In this document: piece after piece, positions 51,571 through 61,276 of the stretch
Layout of the letters: each line of letters opens with the position of its first letter
How positions within the stretch are numbered: position 1 is the stretch's first letter
Assembly (NCBI RefSeq): GCF_022919575.1
Contig: NZ_CP095071.1
Span: 3,978,001 to 4,042,000 of the forward strand
Source of the DNA: Gracilibacillus salinarum
Lineage (GTDB): Bacteria > Bacillota > Bacilli > Bacillales > Amphibacillaceae
DNA: 64,000 nt
Direction: 5' to 3'
Translations under genes and position numbers: made by a program
The notes under the pieces: model-generated
Seen by the model: only the letters and a program-made list of their open reading frames with translations
Databases searched by the model: none
What the model was told of the DNA's origin: nothing

Positions 51571-52011
51571 TAAAATGACTCTACTAGTTAAGGGGTGAGA
51601 TGCTGGTATTAGTCTAAAAATGCATATGAGGGGATAATTTTTTATTATGTATCGGCCGTGATAAACGCAACCAATGGTTCGAAAGAGATCATTAGTGTTA
51701 GTATGTTTTCGATATCCAAAGGGATGATCCCTTTCCTGAATAAGTCTTCAAGCTCAGTTAACTGATGTAAAGCCTGATCGAGGTCATAAGTCTCATCGAA
51801 TAGTTCATAGGACATGCCACCTAAAGTCTGTTCATGGTGCTTAAAATAGTAGAGAAAATTACTACGATTTTGTGAACTGATCAATTATTCTACCGGATGT
51901 TTTCTTATATTTACATCAGAATTAGACGATCATCAAAAAGGTCGTTCTTATTTATGTGGAATATTATGTTAGTATAGATGTAGAGAGAACTATGTTAAGG
52001 AGCAATATAAG

Positions 52012-52479
52012 ATGAGTGAATTAAGTGATTTGTTATCAAGAAAAGTGATAGCAGCTACCATTTCTGGTTCGTTATTTGCTATCCTGTTAGGCTTAGCAGT
52101 TCCTAATCCATTCAGTGAAATTACATCGGTTGGTCAATATTTTCAAAATGTAGCCATAGCAGTTCGGGTATATCTTATGTATGGTTTTCCAGTTATCCTC
52201 TTGTACGCCACCATAACGTCTACGATAAGCGATTATATTGCCCATTGGTTAGCTGTACACACTAAGGGGAATTTGAAGATATATTTTTCATTAACATTTC
52301 ATGTTCTTTTCGGATTGATTTTACTTTGGTACAGCTTGTTTGCATCTATATTGTATTTCATCACGGATTATGTGTTGATGAAGAAAAATATTTACAAATG
52401 GAATAGTGCTCTGAAAAGCTTTTGGATTCCTGTTTTCGTTTGGGGAGTTTTTGTAGTGATTACATATGTTATTGGCTGA
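52012..52479 (+). CDS. Membrane protein
   Basis: A 155-residue protein with four hydrophobic segments (about 11-30, 55-75, 92-117 and 134-153). AAGGAGC precedes the ATG. No family was recognised. It is probably monocistronic. Confidence 0.65.
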   Translation: MSELSDLLSRKVIAATISGSLFAILLGLAVPNPFSEITSVGQYFQNVAIAVRVYLMYGFPVILLYATITSTISDYIAHWLAVHTKGNLKIYFSLTFHVLFGLILLWYSLFASILYFITDYVLMKKNIYKWNSALKSFWIPVFVWGVFVVITYVIG

Positions 52480-52582
52480 TTATAGTGGATCTTGAAAGTG
52501 AGACATCCAGACAGCGTCAAAATGAATACATTGAAATACATAAGTTGATTCTTAAGATTAACTTGTCTAAAAGGGTGGAAAT

Positions 52583-52888
52583 ATGGAATTTAATTTTTGG
52601 ATGCATATTACCGTTTTTATAGCTCAATTAATTGGCTCACTTTTAGCGATAGCCGTTTTCTCCTCTATATTTGTTGAAAATAGAAAAAGAGGATATCTAT
52701 ATCTTGCATGTATATGTGGAGGAATGGTTTATGGATTAATTTTAGGATTTAGTGGTTCAACTGTACTGGGGATAGGTATGTTAATCATTGATGTTAGTGT
52801 ACTTATCGTTGCTTATTTTGATACGAAGAAAAAGCTGAATGAGCTAATGGATAACCAGCTTGAGGAAGGCGAGAATTTTTCTAGATAG
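52583..52888 (+). CDS. Membrane protein
   Basis: A 101-residue protein with three hydrophobic segments and an acidic tail (NQLEEGENFSR). AAAGGGTGG precedes the ATG. Not recognised. A strong terminator follows. Confidence 0.6.
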   Translation: MEFNFWMHITVFIAQLIGSLLAIAVFSSIFVENRKRGYLYLACICGGMVYGLILGFSGSTVLGIGMLIIDVSVLIVAYFDTKKKLNELMDNQLEEGENFSR

Positions 52889-52929
52889 CGTGAGAAAAGT
52901 GTAGTATTATCAAATTTCATTACGCTGAT

Positions 52930-52970
52930 AAGAAAACAAGAATCTCAAATTAGGAGATTCTTGTTTTCTT
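52930..52970 (+). terminator. Rho-independent terminator
   Basis: AAGAAAACAAGAATCTC/GAGATTCTTGTTTTCTT, a 17-bp stem with a seven-base loop. Confidence 0.95.
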
Positions 52971-52972
52971 AT

Positions 52973-52999
52973 TGAAACGTTTTAGTATTATTTGGGGTC
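52973..52999 (+). promoter_or_regulatory. Possible ECF sigma promoter (autoregulation)
   Basis: TGAAACGTTTT (from 52973) matches the ECF -35 TGAAAC, and GGTC (52996-52999) stands 17 bases after it as a possible -10. It lies 28 bases before the sigma gene, where ECF factors usually drive their own operon. Confidence 0.6.
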
Positions 53000-53026
53000 T
53001 AATTATTGAAGCGAAAGGAGGAAAAT

Positions 53027-53545
53027 ATGTCGGACCAGCAGATGATTAATAAGGCAAGAAGGGGAAACCAGAAAGCCTTTCAGGAATTGATTCAACAAGA
53101 AAAAAATAAGCTTTACCGGATGGCCTATATGTATGTAAAAAATGAAAATGATGCTTTAGATATTGTGCAGGAAACCATATACAAAGCGTACATATCAATT
53201 AAAAAACTAAAGAAAAATCAATATTTCTCGACCTGGTTAACCCGAATACTGATTAACAATGCCTTGGATTTTATAAAGAAAAACAAGCGGGTCATACCTA
53301 TTGAAGCAATGGAAGAGTTTCGGACAACCGAAATTTACGAGGTAGAAGATCACATCGACTTGGTTGATGCAATTAATCAGCTGCATGACCAGTATAAAAC
53401 TGTTATCATTCTCAGGTATTATCAGGATTTTACGGTGAAACAAATTGCAGAAACATTGAATTGCCCAGAAGGAACGGTAAAGACTCATTTACATCGTGCA
53501 GTTAAACAGTTAAAAATGTATTTAAAGGAGGAAAGTATTCAATGA
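53027..53545 (+). CDS. ECF-type RNA polymerase sigma factor
   Basis: A 172-residue sigma factor. Region 2 is MYVKNENDALDIVQETIYKA followed by FSTWLTRILINNALDFIKK; region 4 is VIILRYYQDFTVKQIAETLN then CPEGTVKTHLHRAVKQLK. It is similar in type to SigV/SigW relatives of Bacillus. ATG 53027 follows AAAGGAGG. It overlaps the anti-sigma gene by four bases. Confidence 0.95.
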   Translation: MSDQQMINKARRGNQKAFQELIQQEKNKLYRMAYMYVKNENDALDIVQETIYKAYISIKKLKKNQYFSTWLTRILINNALDFIKKNKRVIPIEAMEEFRTTEIYEVEDHIDLVDAINQLHDQYKTVIILRYYQDFTVKQIAETLNCPEGTVKTHLHRAVKQLKMYLKEESIQ

Positions 53546-54621
53546 ACAATAACTTTCCGAATTTTAAGAAGGATATCGATCAAATAGAAATTCCCGAAAA
53601 GAAATTGAATCGTGCGGTAGAAAGTGCGATAAAACAAGGTAAAAGAAAAAACTGGAGTCTAAGCAAAAAAATAACCTACTTATGCAGTGCCGCAGTAATA
53701 TTCATTTCTCTGTTAATGGGTTCCACATTTGTTTCTCCCGTCATGGCGAAAGTTATTTCAAATGTTCCTTTACTAAATCAAATCTTACAAAGTATGGATC
53801 AAACGGAAGATAGGAAAGAAATGTTAAATGAATTATATAACAAGGTAAGTGAATCGTTAAGCAAGAATTATCAAGGTGTAGTTAGTGTCTCCATGTCTAG
53901 AATGTTCACCTACGACCCGCCTGAAATAAACATTTTGACTGAAGATAAAACCCTTGAACAAGAATATGGAAAAGAAATAGAAGGAATGATCAATGATTTA
54001 GCAGACTCGTTCAACATAGGTGAAGTTAACATTTCTATAGAATTAAAAAACGATGATTTTGCTGAGGTAAGCAAAGAGGACAAAGAACAAGCAGAACGCA
54101 CCGATCAATTATTTAAAATAGCTGAAGAAGTGTTGCGGCAAAAAGGGTATAAACCTGGAGTGATGAGTATGGATGCTGAAAACCCCATTCTGCAAATTGA
54201 AGTTAGAGATACCCAGCAACAATTTAATAAAGAAAAGAATGATGTTGAAAGTCTTGTACATGATGCGATTTTTAATAAAACAGATTTAGAATATCAAGTT
54301 GAAATCACCGGACGAAGCGAGGCGGAAATAAGAGATCAAAACTGGCAGCCTATTTTTAGTTCGGTGATGGATGAAGCGAATAAAAAGTTCAGTGAGGTGA
54401 ACGGATTTGCCTATTCCTTTCATCCAGAACCACTCCAAATTATTTTGAAGACTTCCTTGTCAGATGAAGAACAAGCTAAAAAACTGGCAGCAGAAATTGC
54501 GAAATACGCAAGGGAAGTAATAGAAGTAAAAAGAGATGCATTAAAAGTCGAGAAAATATCTTATAAATTGATTATCAGAGACAAAGAACATGATAATATT
54601 TATGAGATGTTATATAAATAA
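53542..54621 (+). CDS. Anti-sigma factor with DUF4179-like layout
   Basis: A 359-residue protein: a cytosolic N-terminus (IDQIEIPEKKLNRAVESAIK), one membrane helix (about 47-68) followed by a VSPVMAKVISNVPLLNQIL segment, and an acidic extracytoplasmic domain of about 270 residues. This matches anti-sigma proteins of the DUF4179/DUF4030 type coupled to an ECF sigma gene. Release of the sigma factor by an envelope signal is inferred. Confidence 0.85.
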   Translation: MNNNFPNFKKDIDQIEIPEKKLNRAVESAIKQGKRKNWSLSKKITYLCSAAVIFISLLMGSTFVSPVMAKVISNVPLLNQILQSMDQTEDRKEMLNELYNKVSESLSKNYQGVVSVSMSRMFTYDPPEINILTEDKTLEQEYGKEIEGMINDLADSFNIGEVNISIELKNDDFAEVSKEDKEQAERTDQLFKIAEEVLRQKGYKPGVMSMDAENPILQIEVRDTQQQFNKEKNDVESLVHDAIFNKTDLEYQVEITGRSEAEIRDQNWQPIFSSVMDEANKKFSEVNGFAYSFHPEPLQIILKTSLSDEEQAKKLAAEIAKYAREVIEVKRDALKVEKISYKLIIRDKEHDNIYEMLYK

Positions 54622-54644
54622 ATTTGCGTTATTAGTTGAGAAAG

Positions 54645-54690
54645 ATAGAAACAGCATTCACATGAAAGAAATGTTGTTTCTATTTTTTTG
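54645..54690 (+). terminator. Rho-independent terminator
   Basis: ATAGAAACAgCATT/AATGtTGTTTCTAT followed by TTTTTT. Confidence 0.88.
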
Positions 54691-54906
54691 GTAAATAAAT
54701 GTTGCGGTGTAATAAAAGATGTAGATAGTGCTGAACGGTGGGTGTGCTTTCTAACGCCAACAGATAGAGAAAGGGAATGGGAGGGTAGTTTCTCTGGACT
54801 TGTCGTGTTGGTTATGAAGAGAAAGGCATAAAACCACCCAACTAAAATCAATTGTTTTAGGAAGATGGCATAACCAAGTTACGGCGTCTATCACTTAAAC
54901 CGAAAC

Positions 54907-55773
54907 TCACCAAACAAACTTAGAAGGCGGCACCTGATAATATTTCTTAAACGCCTTCGAAAAACTGTATGGATCGGGGTATCCAAGCATGCTGGCAATT
55001 TCCTGAACCGAGTATTGTTTACTGTATAAAAGGTCGCGAGCCCGGTTCATTTTTAATTGATAGATATACCGCCCAGGGGTCACTCCTAGTGCTTGCTTAA
55101 AATAAGAGATAAAATATTTCTCCGACATTCCTGCTATCGTCGCGAGTTCTCCAACTGTCAGTGTTTGATGAAGGTGTTCATGAGCGAAATCAAACACAGG
55201 CTGCAGCTTATCCAAATATTTGGTCAGCTTCTGTTCGGAGGCATTTTGGATAAATTCACCTCGATAGTGACAACGGCCATAATGCTCCATAATCTTGGCT
55301 ATCAGAATCGTCAAAGCTCCCTTTAAACGCATCTGTGACATGGCCATTTGAAGTTTGTATTGATCATATGCATCCAAAAAAAGACGACGTTCCTCTTTTA
55401 CAAGCTCATTTTTTAAAATCCCTGCCAGCTGAAAATTATCCAGAATACTTAGATGATCGCCAAGACTGACGTCAAAATGAGTGAAAATAAAGATGCAACT
55501 GTCACTTGGGGTTGTTGCGGAATAAGCAACCTTTGGACTAAGAAGAATTAAATCTCCCTCTGAAGCGATGTGAACCTCATCTTGTATCCTGATTTCTACT
55601 TGCCCTTCTTGAATACACCATAAGTCATAATCTTTATACTGTCTTCTTTCTATCCAACTGTTTGGATGTTCGACTTCGCTGCAGGAATTGATCCGGACCG
55701 TTACAAGTTCTGAAAGCTCATTAAAAATATCTACACTATCCATCCCTGAAATCATCCTCATACTTTTCGACAT
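54907..55773 (-). CDS. AraC family transcriptional regulator
   Basis: A 288-residue regulator. The N-terminal part (EGQVEIRIQDEVHIASEGDL then ILLSPKVAYSA) is a cupin-like sugar-sensing barrel; the C-terminal 100 residues carry two helix-turn-helix units (TVGELATIAGMSEKYFISYF and SVQEIASMLGYPDPYSFSKA then FKKYYQVPPSKF). It is divergent from the GH4 and sugar transporter genes and should activate them when the sugar is present. Confidence 0.95.
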   Translation of the reverse strand: MSKSMRMISGMDSVDIFNELSELVTVRINSCSEVEHPNSWIERRQYKDYDLWCIQEGQVEIRIQDEVHIASEGDLILLSPKVAYSATTPSDSCIFIFTHFDVSLGDHLSILDNFQLAGILKNELVKEERRLFLDAYDQYKLQMAMSQMRLKGALTILIAKIMEHYGRCHYRGEFIQNASEQKLTKYLDKLQPVFDFAHEHLHQTLTVGELATIAGMSEKYFISYFKQALGVTPGRYIYQLKMNRARDLLYSKQYSVQEIASMLGYPDPYSFSKAFKKYYQVPPSKFVW

Positions 55774-55839
55774 ATTATTTTCTGTTCATTATATCATATG
55801 AATTTTCGCTGGATAGTTAATCTTACTTTTTGACATGAA

Positions 55840-55885
55840 GTGCTTACTTTCGTGCATGTTATTTATTGAATCCGCTTTCTATAAT
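55840..55885 (+). promoter_or_regulatory. Activator-dependent promoter of the GH4 operon
   Basis: A good -10 TATAAT (55880-55885) but no -35 match 17 bases upstream (TGTTAT). Repeated AGTGCTTACT and CGTGCATGTT just upstream are candidates for AraC half-sites. A poor -35 is usual for AraC-activated promoters. Confidence 0.5.
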
Positions 55886-55918
55886 GAAACATAACACAAG
55901 AAATGGAGGGGAATTTCA

Positions 55919-57310
55919 ATGACGATTCAAAATCCAAAGGTAGTAGTACTAGGAGCAGGAAGCTTGTTCTTTGGCCGCCAGTGTATTTGGCAGATGGTAC
56001 ATTCAAAGCATCTAAACAAAGGAACATTGGCTTTAGTGGATTCAAACGAAGAAAGGTTGAATAAACTGGTCAACTTAGCAGAAATGGTGGTCGAGGACAA
56101 TCAGGTAGATTTAAAAATCGAAGGATCGGTCGACCGCAAAGAAGTATTGCAGGATGCTGATTTTGTCGTCCTTAGTTTTGCTGTAGATACGGTGAAATAC
56201 AGAGGGATAGACTGTGATATTTCTGAAAAATATGGAATCAGAATGTGTTCCGGCGATACGATTGGTCCGGGTGGTATTTTCCGTGCGATGCGTGAACTTC
56301 CGATGATCATGGAGTGTGCCAAAGATATTGAAGCCATCTGTCCGGAAGCATGGGTGATCAATTATATTAATCCATCGACAGTGAATGGCATGGCGTTGAA
56401 AAAGTATGCACCAAATTTAAAGACGTTTGCTCTCTGTGATTCGCATCATATGCCGCATAAGAAAATCATCTATGCGGAACGGGCCGGGATCATCAAAGAC
56501 AAAGAGGAGTATACCGACGAAATCGATCGTCAATTTGATGTGCGCATAGCGGGTGTCAATCACTTCACATGGCTGTTGAAGGCGGAGTATAAAGGGAGAG
56601 ATGTACTTCCTGCAATTGCGGAATCATTGAGACGTTCTGGAGAGACAGAAACAGTCGGTGGTGATACCGGTGCCAAGGCACTTTTCAATGATGCGATCAG
56701 CTATCAATTATATGATATTTTTGGCTATGTCCCAACTTGTACGGCACATACAAAGGAATACGTTCCTTACTGGCAAGGCCTCGGCAAACTGGAAGATTCA
56801 ATTCCGCCATTATCGATTTGGGAAACAGAAGACCGTTATCAGCGTCATGATGAGATGTGGCAACAGATTGATCAGTTCTTAAGCGGTGAAACGCCAATCA
56901 GTGCATTCATGGACACATTTGGTCCGGATCATGCCACCGATATTATTGAAAATATGGTAGGGGGATTAGGTAAACCATTCTACATTAACACGGTCAATCA
57001 CGGCGCAGTCTCCAATATGAACGACGATTCCTTCCTGGAATTACTTTGCGACGTCACAATGGATGGAGTCAAGCCACTGCCTGTTGGTGAAATGCCCCGC
57101 GGAATCCGAGGTATGCAAGAGTTAGTGCTGGATACACATGAATTAACAGCAGAAGCAGTTGTAGAAGGAAATCGTGACAAGCTTAGAATGGCGATGCTGA
57201 CTGATCCACTTGTTCATTCAATTGCTGATGCCGATCAGATTATTGAAGAACTTCTGGAGTTGGAGAAGGATATGATTCCTAAGCAGTGGTATGAGAAGGA
57301 TTATGTGTAA
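55919..57310 (+). CDS. GH4 family glycosidase (alpha-galactosidase/alpha-glucosidase type)
   Basis: A 463-residue NAD+- and Mn2+-dependent glycosidase of family GH4. It has the Rossmann motif VLGAGSLFFG (10-19), NYINPS (148-153), the metal ligands in CDSHH (Cys173) and GVNHF (His215), and TGAKALFND. GH4 enzymes work by oxidation at C3 and elimination, in the cytosol. MelA-like alpha-galactosidase, alpha-glucosidase and alpha-glucuronidase share this layout, and the sugar cannot be fixed. TGGAGGGG precedes the ATG. It heads an importer operon. Confidence 0.93.
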   Translation: MTIQNPKVVVLGAGSLFFGRQCIWQMVHSKHLNKGTLALVDSNEERLNKLVNLAEMVVEDNQVDLKIEGSVDRKEVLQDADFVVLSFAVDTVKYRGIDCDISEKYGIRMCSGDTIGPGGIFRAMRELPMIMECAKDIEAICPEAWVINYINPSTVNGMALKKYAPNLKTFALCDSHHMPHKKIIYAERAGIIKDKEEYTDEIDRQFDVRIAGVNHFTWLLKAEYKGRDVLPAIAESLRRSGETETVGGDTGAKALFNDAISYQLYDIFGYVPTCTAHTKEYVPYWQGLGKLEDSIPPLSIWETEDRYQRHDEMWQQIDQFLSGETPISAFMDTFGPDHATDIIENMVGGLGKPFYINTVNHGAVSNMNDDSFLELLCDVTMDGVKPLPVGEMPRGIRGMQELVLDTHELTAEAVVEGNRDKLRMAMLTDPLVHSIADADQIIEELLELEKDMIPKQWYEKDYV

Positions 57311-57408
57311 GATTGCTTGTTAAAACAGTTAATCCTTATTTGCAACCATTTCACAGACGAATCTTTCAAACAAAAAAACTCACATATGAGTGAAGAAAGG
57401 AGATTGTT

Positions 57409-58389
57409 ATGAACGGAAACCAAGCTGAAACACAGCCAAATCATGAGCAGGAACATCAGCTTGTGTCACCAGTTAATCACTCAAGAAGAGAGCCACAAAA
57501 GGGGTTTGCAAAGAAAGTAACAAAGAAGCGATCAAAGTCAGGAAGCATTTGGTATGTTTTCCTGACTCCAGCGCTTCTTGGGATTCTGCTTTTCATGGTT
57601 TATCCCATTTTTGAATCTTTAAGACTCAGTTTCTTTCAATCTAATGGAACGAATGAGACGTTTATCGGTCTTGCAAACTTCAAGACGGTTTTGACATCGG
57701 GCCCTTTCTGGAACTCGGTATGGAATACTTTCTATATTGGTATTTTTCAGATTTTAATTACCATTCCTTTAGGTTTTATCTTTGCTTCGTTAATTAATTC
57801 TACGCCTAAGGGGCAAAACTTTTTCAAAGTAGTTTACTTCTTGCCTAATGTCACTTCGATTGTTGCGGCCGCGATGATTTTTGCTTTTGTTCTTCATCCC
57901 GAAATGGGGATTGTTAATTATGTACTTGATTCATTGGGCTTGCCAACACCTGGATGGCTATCCGACCCCAATACATCAAAATGGGGAGTCATTTTACTGT
58001 CGGTATGGCATTGGATTGGGTTTGTTATTATTATCTGTTTGGCAAATTTACAGGCAATATCGCCGGAAATGTATGAAGCAGCTCGTATTGATGGTGCTGG
58101 AAGATTTCAGCAATGGCTGTTTATCACGATACCTAACATGACTTCTACTTTTGCATTCCTACTGATCACTGGTTGGATTGGTGCTCTGCAGCGGTTTAAT
58201 GAGGTGTATGTATTAGGTGGTCCGACTGGAAGCCCTGCCCGTTCGATACAAACAATGGGTGCATTCATTTATGAAAGGGGTTTCACTGGAATGGAGTTTG
58301 GAATTGCCTCTGCTGCCACATATATAATGTTTATCATTATCCTCATATTCACATTTATTAACTTAAAAGTTTCTAACATGAAATTATGA
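57409..58389 (+). CDS. Sugar ABC transporter permease (MalF type)
   Basis: A 326-residue permease with a long charged cytosolic N-terminus (about 45 residues), six membrane segments and the EAA loop YEAARIDGAGRFQQWLFITI. It pairs with the permease at 58414 and the binding protein at 59330. GAAAGGAG precedes the ATG. Confidence 0.95.
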   Translation: MNGNQAETQPNHEQEHQLVSPVNHSRREPQKGFAKKVTKKRSKSGSIWYVFLTPALLGILLFMVYPIFESLRLSFFQSNGTNETFIGLANFKTVLTSGPFWNSVWNTFYIGIFQILITIPLGFIFASLINSTPKGQNFFKVVYFLPNVTSIVAAAMIFAFVLHPEMGIVNYVLDSLGLPTPGWLSDPNTSKWGVILLSVWHWIGFVIIICLANLQAISPEMYEAARIDGAGRFQQWLFITIPNMTSTFAFLLITGWIGALQRFNEVYVLGGPTGSPARSIQTMGAFIYERGFTGMEFGIASAATYIMFIIILIFTFINLKVSNMKL

Positions 58390-58413
58390 TGACACGGAGA
58401 GGAGGAAAGCGGA

Positions 58414-59265
58414 ATGAATAATAATCTTACTGAGAACCAAATGCAACGTTTAACCGATATTCTCAAGTTTTTTGTTTTGTTAGTGTGTGGCGTTGTACTA
58501 ATGGCACCTTTTATATGGATGGTCAGTGTCGGATTTGACCGGACGGCAAATATAAGTATGCCTTTTCCACCGAGGTTAATTCCACAAGAATTGTCTGGTT
58601 TCAACTACGGGATTGTTTTTGAAAATGGACGTTTAATCCAGTCGTATATTAATTCAGGTATCGTTACAATTAGTTCTGTTTTAATTGGAGTGTCTGCTTC
58701 TTTAATGGCTGGTTACGCTTTTTCAAAAGGGAATTTTAAAGGAAAGAAATTGTTATTCATTATTGTACTATGTACCTTAATGATACCAATGGAACCACGA
58801 TTGATACCCTTATATACTTTGTTTAACAGTGTTGATTTATTGAATACATTCTGGCCGCTCATCCTGCCACCGATTATAAATGGCATGCTGATCTTTCTAT
58901 GTAAACAGTTCTTTGATCAGCTTCCAGATACCCTTCGAGAAGCAGCGCAGATTGATGGTGCTGGTGAGTTCCGGATCTTTTTTAAGGTTTATTTACCACT
59001 GGCAGGACCTATTGCCGCAACCATGGTAATTCTTGCTTTTATATGGAGCTGGAATGATTTTATGTGGCCGTTAGTTGTACTTAATAGTCAGGAGCTTCAC
59101 ACTGTGCCGTTATATTTGGCTAGTTTTTCTTTGGAGAATGGTACGAGTCTAGGTGGGTTAACAATGGCTCTTGCGACAGTAAGTATTTTACCGATCATAG
59201 TATTGTATCTCTTCTTACAACGATACATTATTCAAAGTATTGCCCTTAGTGGGGTAAAGGGATGA
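58414..59265 (+). CDS. Sugar ABC transporter permease (MalG type)
   Basis: A 283-residue permease with six membrane segments and the EAA loop REAAQIDGAGEFRIFFKVYL. It is 24 bases after the first permease, with GGAGAGGAGG upstream. No ATPase gene is present in the operon, so a shared MsmX-type ATPase from elsewhere is probably used. Confidence 0.95.
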   Translation: MNNNLTENQMQRLTDILKFFVLLVCGVVLMAPFIWMVSVGFDRTANISMPFPPRLIPQELSGFNYGIVFENGRLIQSYINSGIVTISSVLIGVSASLMAGYAFSKGNFKGKKLLFIIVLCTLMIPMEPRLIPLYTLFNSVDLLNTFWPLILPPIINGMLIFLCKQFFDQLPDTLREAAQIDGAGEFRIFFKVYLPLAGPIAATMVILAFIWSWNDFMWPLVVLNSQELHTVPLYLASFSLENGTSLGGLTMALATVSILPIIVLYLFLQRYIIQSIALSGVKG

Positions 59266-59329
59266 TGACAACATTCCTTTTTCAAGTGGCTATATGACCT
59301 ATGATAACTTAAAAACTGGAGGGGAAGAA

Positions 59330-60715
59330 ATGAGATTTACATGGTGCAAAAAGTCTTTTTTTGGTATCGTTCTTGTGATGTTAATGGCAGTGGTACTTAT
59401 AGCTTGCAGTGATGATTCCACTTCTGAAGGGATGTCGGATCTTCCTAAAGCAGAAGTGGACAATTCTCAGGATTGGGAGGGAACGATAAAGGTTCAATTG
59501 ATTGGTAACTTTTCTATGGAATCTTCAACAGACCCCATTACTGGAGTTAAAACAGAGGGAGTAGAGGTTTTAAAGAAAGAATTTGAACGGCAACATCCAG
59601 GTGCTACTGTTGAATTTATATTAATGCCATGGGAAGGTTATACAGAAAAAACTCAGGCAATGCTCACTTCAGGTGAAGCGGATGTCTATCAAATGCCTGG
59701 GGTGGCGGATTTTGCTTCACAAGGTGTTCTAGAACCGTTACAGCCATTCATTGAAGAAGATGACGAATTCCAGGTGGATAAGTTTATTGATAATCAGGTG
59801 GAAGGGTGGAAAGCTTTAGGTCCGGAAAGCGAAGATTTGAGTATATACAGCCTTCCTTTTCTTAGCGATGCTCGTTTCATTGCATATGACAAGGAATTGT
59901 TTGATCAGTGGGGGGTAGAGTATCTCTCTGAATATCCTACTATGGAAGAAATTGCTGAAAAGGCAAGTAAGATGACTGGTGAGAATCCTGAGACAGGTGA
60001 ACAAAACTATGGTATTTGGTACCGAGGAGATTGGGGTTCTGCCTTTACTTTAACTAACACAGTTGAAGGTCAAAATGGACAGTGGGGTACAGGCTTTGCT
60101 TGGGATGAAATGGAATTTTCTTTTGATTCGCCAGAAATGTTAAAAGGATTAAATTGGTTGTTAGATATGCAAGAATTAGCACCTGAAGGAATCGTTAGCA
60201 ATCAAGGAAATGAAAAATGGATGACAAAAGAAAACGATATCGCTATTATGCTTGATCAGGCACCTGAGAACATTGTGAAACCAGCGTATGCTCAGGGGGT
60301 GGATGATAGAATTGGTATTGCACAAGTGTTTAAGAATGATCAAGGCCAAGGTGGAGTCTTTTCTGGAAGTCCGATCACTATTGCGAAAAATAGTGAAAAT
60401 AAGGATTTGGCATGGGAATGGTTGAAATTTGCTACAAGTGAATTTGCTCAACGATATATTTTTGAGGAAGTCGGTGCGATGCCTTCCCTTAAGGCGGCTA
60501 AAGACTGGGAAAGTGTGAAGGAATATGAGGAGCTGATAAATCCTGTTTTCGAAGCACTCGCTACTCCGTGGACTCCACGTTATCCATGGGGATCTGCTCA
60601 GCCGAGATTTATTTTAACTTCTGAAGTGGAAGCGGCTTTAACAGGAAAGAGATCTCCGGAAGATGCACTAAAGAAGGCGCAACAGGAAAGTACAGCATGG
60701 TTAGAGAATAGATAG
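59330..60715 (+). CDS. Sugar ABC transporter substrate-binding lipoprotein
   Basis: A 461-residue extracellular sugar-binding lipoprotein (signal ending VLIACSDD). Family-1 features are LKKEFERQHPGATVEFILMP, WEGYTEKTQAMLTSGEADVY and the C-terminal AWEWLKFATSEFAQRY. ATG 59330 follows GGAGGGG; the open frame to 59294 has no site. The last gene of the operon, it delivers the sugar that the GH4 enzyme cleaves. Confidence 0.95.
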   Translation: MRFTWCKKSFFGIVLVMLMAVVLIACSDDSTSEGMSDLPKAEVDNSQDWEGTIKVQLIGNFSMESSTDPITGVKTEGVEVLKKEFERQHPGATVEFILMPWEGYTEKTQAMLTSGEADVYQMPGVADFASQGVLEPLQPFIEEDDEFQVDKFIDNQVEGWKALGPESEDLSIYSLPFLSDARFIAYDKELFDQWGVEYLSEYPTMEEIAEKASKMTGENPETGEQNYGIWYRGDWGSAFTLTNTVEGQNGQWGTGFAWDEMEFSFDSPEMLKGLNWLLDMQELAPEGIVSNQGNEKWMTKENDIAIMLDQAPENIVKPAYAQGVDDRIGIAQVFKNDQGQGGVFSGSPITIAKNSENKDLAWEWLKFATSEFAQRYIFEEVGAMPSLKAAKDWESVKEYEELINPVFEALATPWTPRYPWGSAQPRFILTSEVEAALTGKRSPEDALKKAQQESTAWLENR

Positions 60716-60745
60716 TGAGTGAATAAGTTAGGGCAGAATAAACAT

Positions 60746-60784
60746 AATTAGAGTGATTCTAAAACAATCGGAATCACTCTAATT
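60746..60784 (+). terminator. Rho-independent terminator
   Basis: A perfect 14-bp stem AATTAGAGTGATTC/GAATCACTCTAATT after the sugar operon. Confidence 0.92.
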
Positions 60785-60836
60785 ATAAACCTTCTTTCTT
60801 TTTTTTAAGTATAGGAGAATCTTTTAATGTTTTTTA

Positions 60837-61142
60837 TTAGTTTTCTAACAACGCCTCAATCTCATCCTTCCAAGTCTCTCTTTTATTCACCACAAATTTA
60901 TACTGTTGATTCTCTTTGTCTACCACTTTCAAACCGTTTTTCATAAGTGGTATTCCTAAAACTTTATTCGTATAAAATTCCAAGCGATCAATATCTGATA
61001 AATTAATTTCCACTTTCTCTTTCTTAATGTTCATTTTATGTGCTTCATGTGTTAGCTGTTGAGAAGTTAAATACAACTTGCCACCGACGGCTTCTTTTCC
61101 TTTCCACAGGTTCGCCATTCCCTTTTTTACGACGTTTTCCAT
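60837..61142 (-). CDS. GRAM/PH-like domain protein
   Basis: A 101-residue soluble protein. GMANLWKGKEAVGGKLYLTS, INLSDIDRLEFYTNKVLGIP and LKVVDKENQQYKFVV follow the strand pattern of bacterial GRAM/PH-like domains. ATG 61142 follows GGAGAGGTG on the minus strand. Function unknown. Confidence 0.75.
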   Translation of the reverse strand: MENVVKKGMANLWKGKEAVGGKLYLTSQQLTHEAHKMNIKKEKVEINLSDIDRLEFYTNKVLGIPLMKNGLKVVDKENQQYKFVVNKRETWKDEIEALLEN

Positions 61143-61276
61143 GAGACTATCACCTCTCCTTGTCTTTCTAATGTATACGATCGAGCGCGAGAAAAGTTTC
61201 ATCCTTTCTAATGAGTTACCAATTTATTCCCTATTGGTGCAGAAATAAACCACCTGCAATATACAGGTGGTTTGCT

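Noticed and set aside
51645..51884. 79-codon minus-strand frame as a gene
   Set aside because: The TTG start has no ribosome binding site; the composition is protein-like, so a gene remnant remains possible.
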